From: Lysobacterales bacterium | GTDB taxonomy: Bacteria > Pseudomonadota > Gammaproteobacteria > Xanthomonadales > SZUA-5 | NCBI GenBank assembly: GCA_022844135.1 | Contig: JALHMG010000003.1 | Span: forward strand, 156,060-220,059 | Reading direction: 5' to 3' | Length of the DNA: 64,000 nucleotides | Shown here: piece after piece, positions 19,412 through 28,612 of the stretch | Layout: the number at the start of each line of letters is the position of its first letter | Position numbering within the stretch: position 1 is the first letter of the stretch | Notes under the pieces: model-generated | Seen by the model: only the letters and a program-made list of their open reading frames with translations | The model's database searches: none | Told to the model about the DNA's origin: nothing | Program-made: the position numbers and the translations under genes

Positions 19412-21243
19412 TGCGAATCCTGGGTATTTCCGCCTATTACCACGACGCGGCGGCGGCGTTGCTGGTCGATGGAGAGATCGTGGCGGCGGCGCAGGAGGAG
19501 CGCTTTACGCGCGTCAAGCACGACGCTTCGTTTCCCATCCATGCCGCGCGCTACTGCTTGAGCGCGGGCGGCATTGAGGCGGCAGCGCTCGACGGCATCG
19601 CCTTCTACGATAAGCCTTTTCTGAAGTTCGAGCGCCTGCTGGAGACGTATCTCGCGTTCGCACCGCGCGGCTTCAGAAGCTTCGCCACGGCGCTGCCGGT
19701 GTGGCTCAAGGACAAACTGTTTCAGAAGCGCATGATCGCCGACGCGCTGCGCGACGCGTTCGGCAAAGACATCGATTGGACGCAGCGGCTGCTCTTTTCC
19801 GAGCACCATCTGAGCCACGCCGCCAGCGCGTTTTTCCCGTCGCCCTTCGACGAGGCTGCGGTACTGACGATGGATGGCGTGGGCGAGTGGACCACAACCT
19901 CGCTCGCGATCGGTCGCGGCAACGACCTCAAAGTGCTGCGCGAGATCCATTTCCCGCATTCGCTGGGACTGCTGTACTCGGCATTCACCTATTACACCGG
20001 GTTCAAGGTCAACTCCGGCGAGTACAAAGTCATGGGACTGGCGCCCTATGGCGAGCCGCGCTTTGCGCAACGCATCAAGCAGCACCTGATCGACATCAAG
20101 GACGATGGCAGCTTTGCGCTCGACCTTCGTTACTTCGATTACTGCACCGGTTTGACGATGACCAACGCGCGTTTCGACGCGCTCTTTGGCGGCCCGCCGC
20201 GCGCCCCCGAGTCGCAGCTCACGCAGCGCGAGATGGACCTGGCTGCATCGATTCAGGCAGTCACGGAAGAGGTGGTGCTCAAGCTCGCGCAAGGCGTGCA
20301 GCGCGCAACCGGTTTGCGCAAGCTCTGCCTCGCCGGTGGCGTGGCGTTGAATTGCGTGGCGAACGGCAAGTTGCTGCGCGCCGGTGTGTTCGACGAGCTC
20401 TACATCCAGCCTGCCGCTGGCGATGCCGGAGGCGCCCTTGGTGCCGCGCTCGGGGCGCACCACATGCTGCACTCGAAACCACGCAGGCCCAGCGGCGATG
20501 CGATGCGCGGCGCCTATCTGGGCCCGGCGTATGCGACGCGCGAGATTACCGCGGCGCTGGATCGCGTCGGCGCCAGTTACACGGTGCTGAGCGACGAGCG
20601 CGCGATCGCGCAGGCGGCGCAGTGGCTTGCCGATGGCATGGCCATCGGCTGGCTGAGTGGGCGCATGGAGTTCGGTCCGCGTGCGCTCGGTGGGCGCAGC
20701 ATTCTGGCCGATCCGCGCTCGCCGCAGATGCAAAAGCAGCTCAACTTGAAGGTGAAGTATCGCGAATCGTTCCGGCCGTTCGCCCCGAGTGTGCGTCGCG
20801 AGGATGTGGCGGCGTGGTTCGAGCTCGATACCGATAGTCCTTACATGCTGTTGGTGGCCGACGTGAAGCACGAGCGCCGTCGCGCGATGACAGACGCGGA
20901 GCGTGCGTTATTCGGTATCGATCAACTCAATGTGCCGCGCTCGGACATTCCCGCCGTCACGCACGTCGACTACTCGGCGCGCATCCAGACCGTCTCGGCA
21001 GAGGTCAATCCGCGCTACCACGCGTTGCTGAGCGCGTTCAATGAACTCACCGGCTGCTCGGTGCTGGTCAATACCTCGTTCAACGTGCGCGGCGAGCCGA
21101 TCGTGTGCACGCCTGACGATGCGTGGCGCTGTTTCATGGGTTGCGAGCTGGATGCCCTGGTGATGGAAAACGTGGTGCTGAAAAAATCCGATCAACCGGC
21201 GGCGCTGAAGGTGGAATACACGCAGCGTTATGCGTTGGATTGA
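19411..21243 (+). CDS. carbamoyltransferase, NodU/CmcH/TobZ family
   Basis: A 610-aa cytoplasmic enzyme that transfers a carbamoyl group from carbamoyl phosphate (through carbamoyl-AMP) to a hydroxyl, typically of a sugar or natural product. N-terminal Kae1-like part: MRILGISAYYHDAAAALL, the metal-binding HHLSHAASAFFPSPF, and MDGVGEW. C-terminal YrdC-like part: FGPRALGGRSILADPR and VLVNTSFNVRGEPIVCTP. All key motifs are intact and the length is usual. No glycosyltransferase or polysaccharide locus is adjacent, so the acceptor cannot be named. Stop codon lies inside the first codons of the EamA gene. Confidence 0.95.
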   Translation: MRILGISAYYHDAAAALLVDGEIVAAAQEERFTRVKHDASFPIHAARYCLSAGGIEAAALDGIAFYDKPFLKFERLLETYLAFAPRGFRSFATALPVWLKDKLFQKRMIADALRDAFGKDIDWTQRLLFSEHHLSHAASAFFPSPFDEAAVLTMDGVGEWTTTSLAIGRGNDLKVLREIHFPHSLGLLYSAFTYYTGFKVNSGEYKVMGLAPYGEPRFAQRIKQHLIDIKDDGSFALDLRYFDYCTGLTMTNARFDALFGGPPRAPESQLTQREMDLAASIQAVTEEVVLKLAQGVQRATGLRKLCLAGGVALNCVANGKLLRAGVFDELYIQPAAGDAGGALGAALGAHHMLHSKPRRPSGDAMRGAYLGPAYATREITAALDRVGASYTVLSDERAIAQAAQWLADGMAIGWLSGRMEFGPRALGGRSILADPRSPQMQKQLNLKVKYRESFRPFAPSVRREDVAAWFELDTDSPYMLLVADVKHERRRAMTDAERALFGIDQLNVPRSDIPAVTHVDYSARIQTVSAEVNPRYHALLSAFNELTGCSVLVNTSFNVRGEPIVCTPDDAWRCFMGCELDALVMENVVLKKSDQPAALKVEYTQRYALD

Positions 21244-22126
21244 ACCTGTGTCCTCCCATCGCACGGCCCTGTTCCAAATCCACTTCTGCGTTGTGTTATG
21301 GGGCTTTACTGCCATCCTCGGCAAGCTGATCACGCTACCGGCCCTGGGACTGGTGGTCTGGCGCATGGTGCTGGTCGTCGCCGCGCTGGCACTGCTGCCA
21401 AGCGTGTGGCGCGGTCTGCGCGCAATGGCCGGGAAGCTGTGGATCTTTGCCGGCATCGGCGCGCTGGTGGCACTGCATTGGCTGACGTTTTACGGATCGA
21501 TCAAGCTGGCGAACGCGTCGATCGCCGTCACCTGTATCGCGCTGACGCCCATTTTTCTGGCTTTCATCGAACCGTGGATCACCGGCAAGCGATTTGAGCC
21601 GCGCGAGTTGCTGCTCGGCGTGATAGCCGTGCCGGGCGTAGCGCTGGTGGTGGGCGGCGTGGCGCCATCGATGTATCTCGGCATTGCCGTCGGTGTCTTG
21701 TCGGCGCTGCTCGTAGCACTCTTTGGCGCACTCAATAAGCGCCATATCGGCGCGCATCCGGCGCTGGCCGTGACCGCCATCGAGCTTGGCGCCGGCGCGC
21801 TGGTATTGATCGCCCTCGGCGCCGCCTGGCCGGCACTTGGGCCAGTGTTGCCGGAACTCGATCTGCGCAACGCCAGCTTGCTCGCGCTGCTCGCGTACGG
21901 CTGCACATTATTGCCGTTCGCGCTATCGCTGATCGCGTTGCGCCAATTGAGCGCCTATCAGGCGCAGCTGGCGATCAATCTGGAACCGGTCTACGCCATC
22001 GTGCTCGCGATTCCGCTGCTCGGCGAGCAGCGCGAATTGTCGCTGCAGTTTTATCTCGGCGTGGCGCTCATTCTGGCGGCGGTCTTTGCTGAGCCCTGGG
22101 TGCGGCGAACTGCAACGGCTACGTGA
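21230..22126 (+). CDS. EamA/DMT-family transporter
   Basis: A 298-aa protein with ten predicted helices and two EamA repeats (first: FQIHFCVVLWGFTAILGKL; second begins around PSMYLGIAVGVLSALLVALFG). The family exports or imports small metabolites across the inner membrane. The ATG at 21230 overlaps the carbamoyltransferase by 14 bases; a GTG at 21248 just after that stop is an alternative. Transcriptional linkage to the carbamoyltransferase cassette is likely, but a shared pathway is only a guess. It converges on the AbrB gene with 28 bases between stops and no terminator-like stem. Confidence 0.92.
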   Translation: MRWIEPVSSHRTALFQIHFCVVLWGFTAILGKLITLPALGLVVWRMVLVVAALALLPSVWRGLRAMAGKLWIFAGIGALVALHWLTFYGSIKLANASIAVTCIALTPIFLAFIEPWITGKRFEPRELLLGVIAVPGVALVVGGVAPSMYLGIAVGVLSALLVALFGALNKRHIGAHPALAVTAIELGAGALVLIALGAAWPALGPVLPELDLRNASLLALLAYGCTLLPFALSLIALRQLSAYQAQLAINLEPVYAIVLAIPLLGEQRELSLQFYLGVALILAAVFAEPWVRRTATAT

Positions 22127-22154
22127 TCGACCGAACACCTGGCGGCTGCGCCGA

Positions 22155-22400
22155 TCAAGGCTTTCGGGAAATCTTCGCTGGATTCATGTCTTCGATCGCG
22201 ACCTTCGGGCCGACGTAACCGGCAATTCCGATGCACGAGCTTGCTGTAACGGTTTTCCGTTGTGGCTCCAATACCAGCGACAAATTGCCGTTGTCCTCCC
22301 GTATCTCCAGCCGCGTCCCAGCGGATATCCCGAGCCGCGCACGAATCGCCGCCGGGATAACCACTTGACCCTTCTCAGACACGGTAACAATCATAACCAT
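22155..22400 (-). CDS. AbrB/MazE-type antitoxin-like DNA-binding protein, orphan
   Basis: An 81-aa protein whose first 50 residues form an AbrB/SpoVT swapped-hairpin DNA-binding fold: VTVSEKGQVVIPAAIRARLGISAGTRLEIRE. The C-terminal 30 residues are unrelated to the fold and would normally hold the toxin-binding segment. No PIN or MazF gene follows; the next gene downstream is convergent. It is therefore an orphan antitoxin or a small transcription factor. A second in-frame Met two codons in (MIVTVSEKG) may be the true start. Confidence 0.85.
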   Translation of the reverse strand: MVMIVTVSEKGQVVIPAAIRARLGISAGTRLEIREDNGNLSLVLEPQRKTVTASSCIGIAGYVGPKVAIEDMNPAKISRKP

Positions 22401-22408
22401 TGGGGCGA

Positions 22409-22422
22409 CTTACCTAAGTAAG
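22409..22422. promoter_or_regulatory. palindrome before the AbrB-like gene
   Basis: CTTAC CTAA GTAAG: perfect 5-bp arms, ending 9 bases before the start codon. AbrB-type antitoxins usually bind AT-containing palindromes in their own promoters, so this is a candidate autoregulatory operator. Confidence 0.4.
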
Positions 22423-22508
22423 CGGACCGTAGCACTGGGGCGCAGCAAAGTCGAACTGGCTGGATCACGGCAATCGATTTTGAGAAGACCGCGCGGTCCG
22501 AGTATTGC

Positions 22509-23876
22509 TCACAACTTCGCAGGCCGCTTCCAACCCTTGATCGTCGCTTGCTTCGCCCGCGCGACCGTCAGTTCGTTCGCTGGCGCTTCTTTGGCGATCA
22601 CCGAACCGGCGCCAATCGTTGCGCCAGCACCGACGGTCACGGGCGCCACCAGCGAGGAGTTCGAGCCGATGAAGGCGCCATCGCCAATCTGGGTTTGGTG
22701 CTTATTGACGCCATCGTAGTTGCAGGTAATCGTGCCGGCGCCGATGTTCACTTGCGCGCCGATCGACGCATCGCCGACGTAACTCAAGTGGTTGGCCTTG
22801 CTGCCCGCGCCGAAACGCGCCTGCTTGGTTTCTACGAAGTTGCCGATATGCGCTCCGGCGTCGAGCACGGTACCGGGGCGCAGGCGCGCATATGGCCCGA
22901 TGCGACAGGGGCCCAGCGTAACCACACCGTCAAGATCGCAATGCGCGAGCACTTCGGTGCCGGCGGCGAGCGTCGAATTGCGCACGCGCGAAAACGGGCC
23001 GATCGCCACGTCGTCGCCGAGCGACACGTCGCCCTCCAGGATCACATCGATGTCCAGCGATACGTCGCTGCCGACAAGTACCGAGCCGCGCACGTCGACC
23101 CGCGCCGCATCGCTCACGCGCACGCCATCGCGACACAGCGCCGCCACTGCGCGGCGCTGATACAAGCGCTCCAATTCCGCCAGTTGCAGCGGATCGTTGG
23201 CGCCAAAGGCTTCGCTCGGATCGGCGCATGCCACCGTTGTTGCGCCGGCGCCGCTCGCCGCCGCCAATCCGAAGACGTCGGTCAAATACAACTCGCCCTG
23301 CGCGTTGTTCGGCGTGATGCGCGCCAGCCATGCGCGCAACGCCCCGACGCCGCAGGCGATCACGCCGGTATTGACCACCCGGATCGCTCGCGTCGACGCA
23401 TCCGCATCGCGCTCCTCGACAATCGCGCTCACAAGGCCGTTCGCGTCGACCACCACGCGCCCATAGCCGTGTGGGTTGTCGAGTGTCGCCGTGAGCACCT
23501 GTAAACCGGTGCCTGCGGCCATCGGCGCCAAGGTCGCGGCGGTGAGCAACGGCACATCGCCATACAACACCAGCACGCGCGCATCGTCGGGCAATCCGTC
23601 CAGCGCCAAACCGACGGCATGTCCCGTGCCGCGCTGCGAAGCCTGATGCACCCAGGCGATATCCGTCGCATCGCGATACGCCGCCTGCAGCTGATCGCCG
23701 CGATGCCCGAAGACCACGCGAATGCCGCCAGGATGCAAAGCCCGCGCGGTTTCCAACACGTGGCTCAACATCGGCTTGCCAGCCACCGGCAACAAGACCT
23801 TTGGCCGCCGACTGCGCATACGCTTGCCCTCGCCGGCAGCGAGGATGAGGATGTGGAGGGAAGTCAGATGAACCAT
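22509..23876 (-). CDS. glmU: bifunctional GlmU uridylyl/acetyltransferase
   Basis: A 455-aa enzyme that acetylates glucosamine-1-phosphate and then makes UDP-GlcNAc for peptidoglycan and LPS. N-terminal pyrophosphorylase: [24 protein letters not shown] and LYGDVPLL. C-terminal left-handed beta-helix: [19 protein letters not shown] repeats, [20 protein letters not shown] (catalytic His) and [11 protein letters not shown]. The Met before [16 protein letters not shown] is chosen; a longer frame to 23921 adds 15 residues without family support. Monocistronic in appearance. Confidence 0.97.
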   Translation of the reverse strand: MVHLTSLHILILAAGEGKRMRSRRPKVLLPVAGKPMLSHVLETARALHPGGIRVVFGHRGDQLQAAYRDATDIAWVHQASQRGTGHAVGLALDGLPDDARVLVLYGDVPLLTAATLAPMAAGTGLQVLTATLDNPHGYGRVVVDANGLVSAIVEERDADASTRAIRVVNTGVIACGVGALRAWLARITPNNAQGELYLTDVFGLAAASGAGATTVACADPSEAFGANDPLQLAELERLYQRRAVAALCRDGVRVSDAARVDVRGSVLVGSDVSLDIDVILEGDVSLGDDVAIGPFSRVRNSTLAAGTEVLAHCDLDGVVTLGPCRIGPYARLRPGTVLDAGAHIGNFVETKQARFGAGSKANHLSYVGDASIGAQVNIGAGTITCNYDGVNKHQTQIGDGAFIGSNSSLVAPVTVGAGATIGAGSVIAKEAPANELTVARAKQATIKGWKRPAKL

Positions 23877-23979
23877 GGTAGTAACCAATCCGTTTCGGCA
23901 ACGATAGGGCCTCTTCAACAAACCGACCAGCCGAGGCGTTCGGCAAGTACCCCGCGTCTTTTCTTCGCCCTTCGCGCGG

Positions 23980-24310
23980 TTAGTGGATGTTCACCAGGCT
24001 CTGCGGCGTTCGGACCTCAAGTTCCTTGAATGCACCGAAGTCGCGATCGCGATCGGCACTCCAGATCTGGTTAACGCCGTTCTCAATGCATGAGCGACTC
24101 GATTTGATCGAATGCCAAGTCTGGTGGCGTTGGCGAATGGAATATCCGCGGATTGGTCACCACGGCAAGGTACTCATGCACGCAGACAACAGGAATTCCC
24201 AACAGCATGCCGTGATCGATGGCCTTCGAAATAGCCGCACGCACGATGTTGTGGAATGGGTTGTCGCTGCGGTGAGCGTAGACGAGGAAATTCGTGTCGA
24301 GCGCAATCAC
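23980..24310 (-). pseudogene. vapC-like PIN toxin, internally deleted and frameshifted
   Basis: A GTG at 24310 opens VIALDTNFLVYAHRSD...PVVCVHEYLAVVTNPRIF (first acidic residues of a PIN RNase) but the frame stops at 24083 after DQIESLMH. In another frame, directly following, the sequence reads ENGVNQIWSADRDRDF GAFKELEV and ends at 23980, an unmistakable PIN C-terminus. Roughly 40-45 residues carrying the third catalytic Asp are missing between the two parts. A deletion of about 130 bp that is not a multiple of three explains both the gap and the shift. The product cannot be an active RNase. Confidence 0.8.
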
Positions 24311-24494
24311 TGTTCGCGCTCTGACCAACCCGGAACCGCATTGGCAACCTCGCGCCAGTGCTCAGCACTCAACAACGTTCCAGGCACGGGGGGCTGAAAA
24401 CTCAGGTCAGGCCACGGCGCACTATGCCTTGAGCACGCGCCGCGTGTTTTGCCTGCTCAAGAAGCGCATCGGAAATTTCAATCGTGGTCTTCAT
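24307..24494 (-). pseudogene. vapB-like antitoxin remnant
   Basis: Starts MKTTIEISDALLEQAKHAARAQG, the standard N-terminus of VapB antitoxins of the ribbon-helix-helix type, but runs into a stop at 24402 after 30 codons (IVRRGLT). A different frame then reads PGTLLSAEHWREVANAVPGW SEREQ and ends in a TGA that overlaps the GTG of the toxin, as expected for a coupled vapBC pair. The gene has therefore lost its middle through a small frame-disrupting deletion. Confidence 0.7.
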
Positions 24495-24500
24495 ACGGGT

Positions 24501-24522
24501 GACCCATATCGTTTGATGGGTC
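24501..24522. promoter_or_regulatory. palindrome before the vapB remnant (likely old operator)
   Basis: GACCCAT and ATGGGTC form perfect 7-bp arms around eight bases, ending seven bases before the antitoxin start codon. Position and symmetry fit VapBC autoregulation; it has outlived the coding sequences. Confidence 0.5.
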
Positions 24523-24561
24523 AATGGTATCCCTTGAGCATGATGGATGCCGGCTGCCGAC

Positions 24562-25077
24562 CTACTTCAATAACACCAGCACCGCGCCCGTTCCGCCCTC
24601 AGCCGGCCTGGCGGAGATAAAGCCGATCACTTCGCTGCGCTGGCGGAGCCAGCCATCGACCATACCCTTGAGAACGCTTTCGCCGCCGCGACCTTTGCCG
24701 TGGATGACGCGCAGGCAGCGGCGACGCTCGCCGCGGGCGTTGGCGAAGAACTCGACCAGGACCTGCTTGGCCTCGTGCATCCGCAAATGGTGCAGATCGA
24801 CTTCGCCCTCGATGCGAAACTGTCCGCGGCGGAGCTGTTTCAGGAGCTTCGGCGGATAGCCATTTTGCAAATAGTTCAAAACTTCGCCGCTGGCCGCGCC
24901 GCTGGCGGTCTCGTCGCTGGCAAGCAGCTCGGCGAGCACGGCGCGCTCGTCGGCTTCCGATTGCAAGGGCAGCGGTGCTGGCTGCGGCGCAGATTCGCGG
25001 CGCAAGTCGGGTGCGATGTCTAGCGCGCGCACCGGACCAATGGCGTCGCGGAACAACGCTCGGTCTTCGTTGCTCAC
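24562..25077 (-). CDS. Smr-domain protein (YdaL/SmrA type)
   Basis: About 171 aa. The C-terminal half is a stand-alone Smr domain: VDLHHLRMHEAKQVL, HGKGRGGESVLKGMVDGWL and the terminal GGTGAVLVLLK. Smr domains bind or nick nucleic acid; small proteobacterial Smr proteins are linked to RNA or branched-DNA cleavage. The GTG giving VSNEDRALFRDAIGPVRALD is chosen because family members begin close to this ALFRDAIG motif; the frame is open to an ATG at 25173, which would overlap the divergent surE start. Neither start has a clear Shine-Dalgarno sequence. Confidence 0.85.
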   Translation of the reverse strand: MSNEDRALFRDAIGPVRALDIAPDLRRESAPQPAPLPLQSEADERAVLAELLASDETASGAASGEVLNYLQNGYPPKLLKQLRRGQFRIEGEVDLHHLRMHEAKQVLVEFFANARGERRRCLRVIHGKGRGGESVLKGMVDGWLRQRSEVIGFISARPAEGGTGAVLVLLK

Positions 25078-25167
25078 GTCGGTCCGCGGCGTTTTCGTTT
25101 TGGCACGAATGGCGGCGTTCGCCCGCGTATGATTCCGGCAGAGAAGACTAGCGGGCCGGCCTGACGG

Positions 25168-25944
25168 ATGCATTTACTGGTTAGCAATGATGATGGCGTC
25201 GATGCTCCTGGCATCGCCGTGCTCAGCGATGCCCTGCGCACACTCGGACGCGTGAGCGTGGTGGCGCCGGATCGCGATCGCAGCGGTGCGAGTAACTCGC
25301 TCACACTGGATCAGCCGATCCGCGCGGTCGATCTGGGCAATGGCCGCTATCGCGTGGCCGGCACGCCCACCGATTGTGTGCATCTGGCGCTGGCCGGATT
25401 GCTCGATGAGTTGCCGCGAATCGTGGTGTCGGGCATCAACAATTCCGCAAATATGGGCGACGATGTGCTGTATTCGGGCACCGTGGCGGCGGCCATGGAA
25501 GGGCGGTTCCTCGGCCTGCCGGCAATCGCGATGTCGCTGGTCACCGCCGACCATATTGGCAAACACTACGAGACTGCGGCGCAAGTGGCCGTCAAATTGG
25601 TGCAGCGCTTGCTGGCCGATCCGTTGCCAGCGGACACCATTTTGAACGTGAATGTTCCAGATCGAGCGATTGGCGACATCCGAGGTTTCGAAGTCACACG
25701 GCTCGGCCATCGCCACCGCTCCGAGGCCTGCATTCGGCAGACCGATCCGCGCGGACGCCCGGTATGGTGGATTGGGCCGGCGGGTCCAGAGCAAGACGCC
25801 GGGCCCGGAACGGATTTCCACGCGGTGCGCATGGGCTTTGTTTCGATCACGCCGCTGACGGTGGATCTGACGCGCTACTCGGCGCTGGACAAGCTGAGCG
25901 CATGGGTGCGCAACGATGCGGCACGCGCGGGTTTAAGCTTATGA
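25168..25944 (+). CDS. surE: 5'/3'-nucleotidase SurE
   Basis: A 258-aa nucleoside-monophosphate phosphatase. The metal site is seen in [16 protein letters not shown] and [26 protein letters not shown]; the mobile loop and C-terminal region ([15 protein letters not shown]) are complete. Its stop overlaps the pcm start (ATGA). SurE and Pcm are stress-survival partners in many gammaproteobacteria. Confidence 0.97.
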   Translation: MHLLVSNDDGVDAPGIAVLSDALRTLGRVSVVAPDRDRSGASNSLTLDQPIRAVDLGNGRYRVAGTPTDCVHLALAGLLDELPRIVVSGINNSANMGDDVLYSGTVAAAMEGRFLGLPAIAMSLVTADHIGKHYETAAQVAVKLVQRLLADPLPADTILNVNVPDRAIGDIRGFEVTRLGHRHRSEACIRQTDPRGRPVWWIGPAGPEQDAGPGTDFHAVRMGFVSITPLTVDLTRYSALDKLSAWVRNDAARAGLSL

Positions 25945-26618
25945 CGCGCATCGCACCGCCACCGCCCGCAGCGATGAAGGGTGCGGGCATGACCAGCCAG
26001 CGCGCGCGCGATCGGCTCATCGAACGGCTGCGTATCGGCGGCATCAAAGACGAGGCCGTGCTCGAAGTAATGGGCGCTTTGCCGCGGCACTTGTTTATCG
26101 ACGAAGCGCTCGCGAGCCGCGCTTATGAGGACACCGCATTGCCGATCGGCATGGGCCAGACGATTTCGCAGCCCTACGTGGTGGCGCTGATGACGCAATC
26201 GCTGCGCGGAATTGCGGGCATCGACAAGGTCCTGGAAATCGGCACCGGATCGGGCTACCAGGCGGCGGTGTTGGCCAAACTGTTCAAAGAAGTATTCACG
26301 ATCGAGCGAATCGACGAGCTGCTTCGCATGGCGCGCAAGCGCTTTCGCCAGTTGGGGCTCAACATCCGATCTAAACACGACGATGGCAATATCGGCTGGC
26401 CCGAATACGCGCCTTTCGATGCCGTGATCGCCACCGCGGCGCGTGAGTCGATCGACCCCAGATTGCTCGACCAGGTACGCATCGGCGGTATCGTGGTGGC
26501 GCCGATCGGTCCGCCGGGGCAACAAACGCTAGTGCGCATGACAAGGGGAGCGGAAGGATGGAGCAGGGAGTCGCTGGGCGCGGTCAGTTTCGTGCCGTGG
26601 GTCAAAGGCGTGGCATGA
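25941..26618 (+). CDS. pcm: protein-L-isoaspartate O-methyltransferase
   Basis: A 225-aa SAM-dependent repair enzyme for isoaspartyl residues. Motifs: [55 protein letters not shown] (SAM site) and FDAVIATAA. The start overlapping the surE stop is chosen; internal Met residues at positions 12 and 17 are weaker alternatives. Its stop overlaps the nlpD start by four bases, giving a tightly coupled surE-pcm-nlpD run. Confidence 0.96.
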   Translation: MTRIAPPPPAAMKGAGMTSQRARDRLIERLRIGGIKDEAVLEVMGALPRHLFIDEALASRAYEDTALPIGMGQTISQPYVVALMTQSLRGIAGIDKVLEIGTGSGYQAAVLAKLFKEVFTIERIDELLRMARKRFRQLGLNIRSKHDDGNIGWPEYAPFDAVIATAARESIDPRLLDQVRIGGIVVAPIGPPGQQTLVRMTRGAEGWSRESLGAVSFVPWVKGVA

Positions 26619-27748
26619 GAATTCTGCTGCTCGCGATGCTGCTGCCGCTGGCCGCATGCCAGCAGAGCGTGGTCGTGCGCCCCGCCGCGGTGGATGAACC
26701 GGCACCCCGCGTTGCGCCACAGGCCGCAGCCGACACGCGCTATCACGAGGTGCAGGCCGGCGATACCTTGTACAAGATTTCCATGCAGTACGGAGTGGAC
26801 TATCGCGACCTGGCGGCGTGGAATGGCATCGAGGCGCCGTATACGATTTACCCTCGGCAGCGCTTGCGCGTCGGTAGCGATGCGCCAGCGGTGGCCGTCA
26901 CATCCAGCGAGCCGCAGCAGCCTGCAGCGCCCGTAATCAGTGCGCCAGGCACGGTGCCGGCGAACGCCGAGCGCGTCGGCGGCGCGGTCGCCGCGCCACG
27001 CGACGCCGGGTACGACGAGCGCTTTGGAGTGACCGTGCCCGAAGGTGCCGAACCGCTGGATGCACCGACGCCCACGCCCGCGTCTACGCCAACGCCGACC
27101 AGCCCGACGCCCGCCGAGGCACCGATTGCGAGCGCACCAGAACCCGTATCTTCGCCGGCAATGGCAGTAGCCGCGCCCTCAAGCGCGAGCGCGCCGACGG
27201 CTGGTGGCGCCGTGGCATCGACCACAACGACGGCTGGCGCCGCGGCATCGACCACAACGACGGCCGCTGGCGCCGCGGCATCGACCGCCGCCGGTGCCGC
27301 AACGACTGCGGCGGTTGCAAATCCTACGAGCGTTTCCGCGCCCTCCGCGCCGAGCGCACCGCCCGCCCGCCCGAGCGCAGCCGGCTGGATCTGGCCCGCG
27401 CAAGGCCGCGTGGTCGTGACCTACGCTGCTGGCGATCCGACGCGCCAGGGCATCGATATCGCCGGCGACCTGGGCTCGCCCATCAGCGCGGCGCGCGATG
27501 GCGAAGTGGTTTACAGCGGCGCCGGGCTGATCGGTTACGGCGAGTTGATCATCATCAAACACTCGCCGGAACTTCTGAGCGCCTACGGCCACAATCGAGT
27601 ACGCCTGGTGAAGGAAGGCGACAAGGTCAAGGCTGGCCAGAAGATCGCCGAGATGGGCAAAAACGCAGCCAATCGCGTGCTTGTGCATTTCGAGATTCGC
27701 CGCAACGGCAAGCCGGTCGATCCGCAGCCGCTGTTGCCGGCGCGTTGA
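26615..27748 (+). CDS. nlpD: NlpD-type LysM / degenerate M23 lipoprotein
   Basis: A 377-aa predicted lipoprotein: signal with lipobox LAAC ([18 protein letters not shown]), a LysM domain ([30 protein letters not shown], of which [10 protein letters not shown] is diagnostic), a long Ala/Pro/Thr/Ser-rich linker, and a C-terminal LytM domain. The metallopeptidase ligands are missing: HGxD is QGID and the HxH is LVH, so it should be catalytically inactive. Inactive NlpD activates the amidase AmiC at the division septum. Start chosen at the lipobox-bearing Met, which overlaps the pcm stop (ATGA). The linker contains near-identical [14 protein letters not shown] repeats at about 27210-27310. Confidence 0.92.
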   Translation: MRILLLAMLLPLAACQQSVVVRPAAVDEPAPRVAPQAAADTRYHEVQAGDTLYKISMQYGVDYRDLAAWNGIEAPYTIYPRQRLRVGSDAPAVAVTSSEPQQPAAPVISAPGTVPANAERVGGAVAAPRDAGYDERFGVTVPEGAEPLDAPTPTPASTPTPTSPTPAEAPIASAPEPVSSPAMAVAAPSSASAPTAGGAVASTTTTAGAAASTTTTAAGAAASTAAGAATTAAVANPTSVSAPSAPSAPPARPSAAGWIWPAQGRVVVTYAAGDPTRQGIDIAGDLGSPISAARDGEVVYSGAGLIGYGELIIIKHSPELLSAYGHNRVRLVKEGDKVKAGQKIAEMGKNAANRVLVHFEIRRNGKPVDPQPLLPAR

Positions 27749-27755
27749 TTTTCGC

Positions 27756-28250
27756 TTGCAACACCGGCTCGCCACGCAAGCTGATCTGGACGCCGTGTAT
27801 GCGCTTTATATGGCGCCGACGGTGGTGCCGTTCCTGGCGTACGACGCCATGGCTCGCAGCGAATTCGAGCCGGTGTACGAGGAGCTGCTGAGCACCCACA
27901 ACTTTACCCTGTGCCTGGATGATTCCGGCGAGTTGGCGGGCTTCTATCGAGTGACCCGCTTCTCCGGTCGCATGCAACATGTGGCGTACTTGAGCACCGT
28001 CGCCGTTGCACCGCAGCTTGCAGGCACTGGCGTTGCGCGGTCGATGATCGATGCCGTGATCGGGCGATTGCGCGCCGCCGGCGTGCTGCGCTTCGAGCTG
28101 CTGGTCGAGTCCGACAATCCGCGCGCGATTGCGTTTTACACCAAGCTTGGCTTCGAAGTTGAAGGCCGGCAACGCATGGCGTACAAACGCGCGCACCAAG
28201 CGCACTTCGTAGACGAGCTGATGATGGCTCTGGTGTTTACGGGACCATGA
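27756..28250 (+). CDS. GNAT-family N-acetyltransferase
   Basis: About 164 aa with a GNAT fold: YRVTRFSGRMQHVAYLSTVAVAPQ (beta4), acetyl-CoA loop QLAGTGVARSMI (the Q/R-x-x-G-x-G/A pattern), and SDNPRAIAFYTKLGF in the C-terminal part. The substrate is unknown. Start is uncertain: the frame is open to an ATG at 27681 inside nlpD, but the domain begins right after a TTG at 27756 placed just beyond the nlpD stop. It occupies the position held by rpoS in the surE-pcm-nlpD-rpoS order of E. coli and Pseudomonas. Confidence 0.82.
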   Translation: MQHRLATQADLDAVYALYMAPTVVPFLAYDAMARSEFEPVYEELLSTHNFTLCLDDSGELAGFYRVTRFSGRMQHVAYLSTVAVAPQLAGTGVARSMIDAVIGRLRAAGVLRFELLVESDNPRAIAFYTKLGFEVEGRQRMAYKRAHQAHFVDELMMALVFTGP

Positions 28251-28283
28251 GTAAGAACGCTTGACCCGCGTATTCAGATGGCT

Positions 28284-28309
28284 GCCGACAGTGGTCGGCT
28301 GACATCAGC
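28284..28309. promoter_or_regulatory. overlapping palindromes, candidate upstream activating site
   Basis: GCCGAC and GTCGGC around AGTG, overlapping GCTGA and TCAGC around CA. They lie about 215 bases before the sigma-54-like promoter, a usual distance for an enhancer-binding protein. The rest of the 362-base gap between the GNAT gene and the permease shows no gene. Confidence 0.35.
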
Positions 28310-28522
28310 GACCTGTCGCCAAGCGTGTCCCCTATCGGGCATGCGCTGTTCGAAATTGCACAGAGCCGATCGCACTGCTGACGCTGCTGCACGTGTCGAG
28401 CTGGTAATTCGTCGATCGGCCTCACGAAAATGGCCATGCAGTTCATCGGTTTGAGGTTTCAGGTGCTCAAGCGTCGGTCCGGACGGCCTGCGACGCGCAA
28501 TGGCGCGAAGGCTTGACGATTG

Positions 28523-28540
28523 CTGGCACGCAATCTGCAA
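28523..28540 (+). promoter_or_regulatory. sigma-54 (-24/-12) promoter
   Basis: CTGGCACG, four bases, then CTGCA. The -24 element matches YTGGCACG fully; the -12 element differs from TTGCA in one base but keeps its GC. Exactly ten bases separate the GG and GC dinucleotides, as required. The start codon of the permease gene is about 73 bases from the -12 element. Confidence 0.65.
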
Positions 28541-28612
28541 CATCCCGCGTTTGCAGGCGCTGCCGAGTTCCGGCAGCCCTCGCACGGATAACACTGCGCA
28601 GGAGATCGAACG

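Noticed and set aside
27756..28250. rpoS after nlpD
   Set aside because: The protein is a GNAT acetyltransferase; no sigma-factor regions are present.
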